Source: Sphingobacterium haloxyli
Lineage (GTDB): Bacteria; Bacteroidota; Bacteroidia; Sphingobacteriales; Sphingobacteriaceae
Length of the DNA: 64,000 nucleotides
Assembly (NCBI RefSeq): GCF_002980525.1
Contig: NZ_PVBQ01000017.1
Location: forward strand, 28,027-92,026
Direction of reading: 5' to 3'
Numbering within the stretch: the stretch's first letter is position 1; every line of letters begins with the position of its first letter. The notes beneath the pieces were generated by a model. That model was not told where the DNA came from, ran no database searches, and saw nothing but the letters and a program-made list of their open reading frames with translations. The position numbers were made by a program, and so were the translations under genes. Of the stretch, positions 61,158-64,000 are shown in pieces.

Positions 61158-61814
61158 ATGGCGGATTGGTATAGGCGAAAAAGTTGGACTAGAGCAGATG
61201 AAGAAGAATATTTCGTCAGGCTTGGCCGTGCACGAAAGAACGGAAGGCCACAATATTTAAGAGTACAAGCAGTCGAACTTATTGAAACTAAAGATAAAAA
61301 TTTATTGTCGGTAGCAGAGGTACTTTTATACAAAATTCTGACAGACTATCCAGACGACAGGATTGAAAAAAGTCAAACCTATAACTCATTAGGAGAGATA
61401 TATAGGTTAAAAGGAGACTATGAAACTGCACTGATGTATTTTCAGAAGTCACTTGACTTTGAAAGAGAATTTCCTAATGTTATTACTAGCGCTTACTTGA
61501 ACTTCTCTGAAACAGTTGTTCTTGCAGAGAGAACCGACTTGTACGGTTCAGTTGAGAAATTATTGACAGAAAAAATAGGACACGACACTTTAACGTTCCC
61601 GGGTCAAAACTATATAATGTATTCTGTTATGGCGATAATTTTTGAGTTTAAAGGTAACTTGAAGCAAGCGAAGGCATTTGCGAATTTAGCTGATAAAAAT
61701 GCTACGACAGAGATAAATTCACTCTGGGATCCACAAAAGAAAAAATATGGAACTGTAAAAGAAAGGAAAAAATGGTTAGACAAGCTTGCTGGACAGAACA
61801 AAAACCGCGGTTAA
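61158..61814 (+). CDS. TPR-containing cytoplasmic protein
   Basis: 218 residues with at least two TPR-like repeats ('QTYNSLGEIYRLKGDYETAL', 'YSVMAIIFEFKGNLKQAKAF') and a distinctive N-terminus ('YRRKSWTRADEEEYFVRLGR'). No signal peptide. It is 17 bp upstream of the next gene's ATG and probably acts with it; both may be of plasmid or phage origin. Confidence 0.7.
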   Translation: MADWYRRKSWTRADEEEYFVRLGRARKNGRPQYLRVQAVELIETKDKNLLSVAEVLLYKILTDYPDDRIEKSQTYNSLGEIYRLKGDYETALMYFQKSLDFEREFPNVITSAYLNFSETVVLAERTDLYGSVEKLLTEKIGHDTLTFPGQNYIMYSVMAIIFEFKGNLKQAKAFANLADKNATTEINSLWDPQKKKYGTVKERKKWLDKLAGQNKNRG

Positions 61815-61830
61815 GGATAATTTTAAAAAA

Positions 61831-62289
61831 ATGGCAAAATACGATAATGCTAAAAAACCATTATACCGAAAGGTAAATACGAGAGCGAGAGGTGTCCATC
61901 ATAACTTTGGCGGTGACTTTAAATATTCAAAAAATAAAAAAGGTGAAACTCCGGAACAGATTAGGGGTACTATGTTCGGCAAAAAAAATCGTGGCCTCGA
62001 CTATACACCACTATTTAGATTTTTGCTATCAAAAGTTGGTTCAAACTGGAATGAGGTGTTTAGCGAAGCTAAGTCTAGGCTAGATAAAACAGAACCAATA
62101 TTTTGGATAGTGGCTTTAAATTCAAACAATAAAAAGGATTATGTGAGAATTGGTGAATCATCATATTTTTCAGGAATGTATGTAGATGACTCAGAAAACT
62201 TACAGCTATCGAATCCAAACTTAAAGGCAAATGATTTAACCCCTTTTTGTAGTTGCTGCACCCATACACTGAATGGAGAAGTGTTCTAA
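61831..62289 (+). CDS. Hypothetical protein of a conserved Bacteroidota type
   Basis: About 152 residues from the ATG at 61831. 'YDNAKKPLYRKVNTRARGVH' and 'RGLDYTPLFRFLLSKVGSNW' seem highly conserved-looking, and the C-terminus has a CxCC motif ('TPFCSCCTHTLNGEVF') that may bind metal. The basic start suggests nucleic-acid contact. It follows the TPR gene closely. I believe similar proteins exist in related genomes but cannot name a function. Downstream (62290–62482) only a short remnant ('FKIENEGILLTDFSNTKYKI') is seen. Confidence 0.7.
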   Translation: MAKYDNAKKPLYRKVNTRARGVHHNFGGDFKYSKNKKGETPEQIRGTMFGKKNRGLDYTPLFRFLLSKVGSNWNEVFSEAKSRLDKTEPIFWIVALNSNNKKDYVRIGESSYFSGMYVDDSENLQLSNPNLKANDLTPFCSCCTHTLNGEVF

Positions 62290-62482
62290 TGGGAAATCTG
62301 CCAAAACTGATTACAAATTGAAACGATATCAATATAAAGAACCAGGAAGAATTCAAAATCGAAAACGAAGGAATTTTACTTACGGATTTTTCTAATACGA
62401 AATATAAAATTGGTTTTGATGGAAAACTAATTTCGGATACTTAGATTCTATATCTTCCGACCGAATATAAGTAAATGATGGT

Positions 62483-63592
62483 TTAACCCTCCAATATGCG
62501 AATCAAATCCTCATTGATATAAAAAACTTCTCGTCCGTCTTTCGCTGATGTGAGTATTCGTGCGGCGACCAGTTCATTGAAATATTTGGTCAATGTTGTT
62601 CTGGAGGTTATTTGCAGGACATCACTGATCAACTTTGGTTTGATGTAGGGTTGGCTGAACAGTAGCTCATTTACTTCTTTGTTATACCATTTGATGGTTG
62701 ATTTACCATATTCCAACGTGGTTTCCATTTGATCCAGTATGCTGTTAATAAGCTGATTGGTCAATAGTGCTGTTTTTTCAACGGCGTCTAGCATATAGAG
62801 TATCCATGGCTTCCAAGTTCCGCGCTGCGTAACGGTGCCTAAATTATAATAGTAATCATCTTTATGAACGATGATGTATTTGGAAAGATACAAGACGGGT
62901 TGATCTAAGAGGCCTTTATTCACTAAATAGAGTAAGTTTAATATCCGTCCTGTACGACCATTCCCATCGGGAAAAGGATGTATGGCTTCAAATTGGTAAT
63001 GTGCTATACACATTTTAAGTAATGGATCTGTGTCGGATAGCCTGTCATCATTTAAGTAGTCCAGTAGGTTCTCCATCAATCGTTCAATCAAACCGGTGCC
63101 TCTTGGAGGTGTATAGATGATTTCCCCCGATCTAAATTCACTCTGCCCACGTTGGATTACCGTCAATGTATGAGGCGGTCGTATGCTACCTGATGTATTT
63201 TTGATTTGCCGGAAAATGGCAATTATACTGTCCAAGTCGATACCATCCTTTTCCTTTATACGTTTATACCCCTCCCAAAGCGCTTCCCTATACCGCAAAA
63301 CTTCCTTCGTCGCAGGATTTGCGTTTTTTTCTTGGATAGTATCCGAAACGGCTTTATAAAGTTCGTCTTCTGTCGTAAAAATATTTTCGATAGCTGATGA
63401 TGCCTTAGCTTCTTGAAGAGCAATAGTATTGATCAACATATAGGGATTGGGCAAACGTTGGATATTACTGTTTACTCCTGCCAATGCTCTTGATGCCGTG
63501 ACCATTTTTTTTAGAATGTCTACATCCTCACCAATATTTTCGGGAGGCAGTAACGGAAGATCGTTGAAAGGTTTCGTTCTATCGTATACCAT
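62483..63592 (-). CDS. Fic-family AMPylase-type protein (class II)
   Basis: 369 residues. The N-terminal inhibitory motif is 'ASSAIENIFTT' (S/T-x-x-x-E-G/N form, about residue 65) and the catalytic Fic motif is 'HPFPDGNGRTGRILNLLYLV' with His, Asp and both Arg present. A C-terminal winged helix ('DVLQITSRTTLTKYFNELVA') follows. Such proteins transfer AMP to Ser, Thr or Tyr and are held off by their own Glu. An array of six half-sites lies upstream of the start, consistent with autoregulation through the winged helix. All essential residues are intact, unlike the Fic protein encoded at 47132–48178. Confidence 0.93.
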   Translation of the reverse strand: MVYDRTKPFNDLPLLPPENIGEDVDILKKMVTASRALAGVNSNIQRLPNPYMLINTIALQEAKASSAIENIFTTEDELYKAVSDTIQEKNANPATKEVLRYREALWEGYKRIKEKDGIDLDSIIAIFRQIKNTSGSIRPPHTLTVIQRGQSEFRSGEIIYTPPRGTGLIERLMENLLDYLNDDRLSDTDPLLKMCIAHYQFEAIHPFPDGNGRTGRILNLLYLVNKGLLDQPVLYLSKYIIVHKDDYYYNLGTVTQRGTWKPWILYMLDAVEKTALLTNQLINSILDQMETTLEYGKSTIKWYNKEVNELLFSQPYIKPKLISDVLQITSRTTLTKYFNELVAARILTSAKDGREVFYINEDLIRILEG

Positions 63593-63713
63593 ATATGTTC
63601 AAATCTAGCCCAATATTGGACATATACACAAAGTAATGAAAGAAAATGGACATATTTATGGTATTTGTTCACTTTGTTTAAAAAAATGAACATATATGGA
63701 TTACTTGTTCATT
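63593..63713. promoter_or_regulatory. Array of GAACATAT half-sites upstream of the second Fic gene
   Basis: Six half-sites related to GRACATAT occur in both orientations: ATATGTTC (63593), GGACATAT (63618), GGACATAT (63648), TTGTTCA (63665), GAACATATAT (63688) and TTGTTCATT (63705). They start right at the start codon and fill 120 bp. The Fic protein's C-terminal winged helix is the most likely binder (inferred). Confidence 0.55.
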
Positions 63714-63737
63714 AGAATGAGTGTGATGCAGGCGCCA

Positions 63738-63872
63738 TAGCAGACGCGTTAGGTGCCACTTCTTATCTTTCGTCACCTTGCTAAGTTCGGTTTTACTTTG
63801 TGCGGGATGATCGGAATATTTGATGGAACAATCGGCTTTAAATTTGTTGCGCCTTTTTAATCGGTTTAGAAT
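63738..63872 (+). pseudogene. Deleted copy of the 158-residue membrane protein gene
   Basis: Three pieces of the gene at 50736–51212 are joined here with deletions between them: around 'GCAGACGCGTTAGGTGCC', the block 'CTTATCTTTCGTCACC' to 'GGAACAATCGGCTTTAAA', and the 3' end 'CCTTTTTAATCGGTTTA'. No frame survives. Confidence 0.7.
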
Positions 63873-63887
63873 GAGTAAATTTACTTC

Positions 63888-64000
63888 ATGGACACAAGCT
63901 TATCCCCTATTATTACAGTCGAAGAGCTTCTGCTTATAAAAAGCAGAGAAAATCTGGTCATCATCGATGCCTCGAACGCCAAAGATGCCTATGCAGACTT
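63888..64000 (+). CDS. Rhodanese-type sulfurtransferase (N-terminus only; runs off window)
   Basis: From the ATG at 63888 the product reads 'MDTSLSPIITVEELLLIKSR' and 'ENLVIIDASNAKDAYAD' before the right edge. The 'SPIITVEEL...VIIDAS' pattern opens 3-mercaptopyruvate/thiosulfate sulfurtransferases, which move sulfur via an active-site Cys not yet reached here. The call rests on only 37 residues. Confidence 0.6.
   Translation, partial: MDTSLSPIITVEELLLIKSRENLVIIDASNAKDAYAD

Noticed and set aside
1..64000. tRNA, rRNA or riboswitch genes
   Set aside because: No cloverleaf arms with TTCGA-type loops, rRNA cores or known aptamer cores were recognised by eye; a covariance-model scan would be needed to exclude them.

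Overview
The window is a piece of a Bacteroidota chromosome, most like the Sphingobacteriales (Sphingobacterium/Pedobacter/Olivibacter type). The reasons are a complete ECF sigma–FecR–SusC–SusD locus with an STN-domain SusC, NVEALA-type peptide genes with BF3164-like propeller lipoproteins, moderate GC, AT-rich intergenic DNA and no clear Shine-Dalgarno sequences. No rRNA, tRNA or CRISPR array was seen. The genus is an inference from gene content.

Region 1 (1–19.4 kb) is the most coherent block. A long minus-strand gene train runs from 17122 to beyond the left edge. In transcription order it encodes an NVEALA-like peptide, a propeller lipoprotein, a thioredoxin-like lipoprotein, a four-cysteine NVEALA peptide, a second propeller lipoprotein, a transglutaminase-fold lipoprotein, a signal peptidase I, a TlpA-type thioredoxin, an O-antigen-ligase-like membrane protein with TPRs, and an RND efflux set (adaptor, permease, TolC-like channel, second permease). 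A histidine kinase and an OmpR-type regulator are encoded divergently. Three near-identical pairs of 11-bp direct repeats lie upstream of the peptide operon/kinase gene, the signal peptidase gene and the ligase–efflux genes. The proposal is a two-component-controlled system that makes, matures (proteolysis, disulfide formation, perhaps glycosylation) and exports or senses short cysteine-containing peptides.

Region 2 (19.4–27.8 kb) is an accessory patchwork: a broken MazG-like/DUF2075 pair, a DUF6088/AbiEii toxin–antitoxin pair, fragments of a carboxymuconolactone decarboxylase gene and of RecG-like (AlbA_2) ATPase genes, an HxlR regulator divergent from an NAD(P)H oxidoreductase gene, an IS21 remnant and a GNAT acetyltransferase.

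Region 3 (27.8–35.6 kb) is a clean ECF sigma, FecR, SusC, SusD, glycerophosphodiester phosphodiesterase locus, probably for uptake and cleavage of a glycerophosphodiester.

Region 4 (35.8–51.8 kb) is again mosaic: phage-like remnants, several very small genes, secreted proteins, an ABC cassette bracketed by 136-bp direct repeats, a Fic gene preceded by nine operator half-sites, and a stand-alone protein ending in an EF-Tu domain III-like module. Region 5 (52–64 kb) has an alpha-L-rhamnosidase, a YCII-like protein, an AraC regulator, more MazG and RecG-like debris, two small operons, a second Fic gene with its own half-site array and the start of a rhodanese-type sulfurtransferase.

The accessory regions share short repeated segments (MazG modules, gene 5' ends, a 38-bp identity between two halves of one gene family), so repeated homologous recombination has clearly shaped them.
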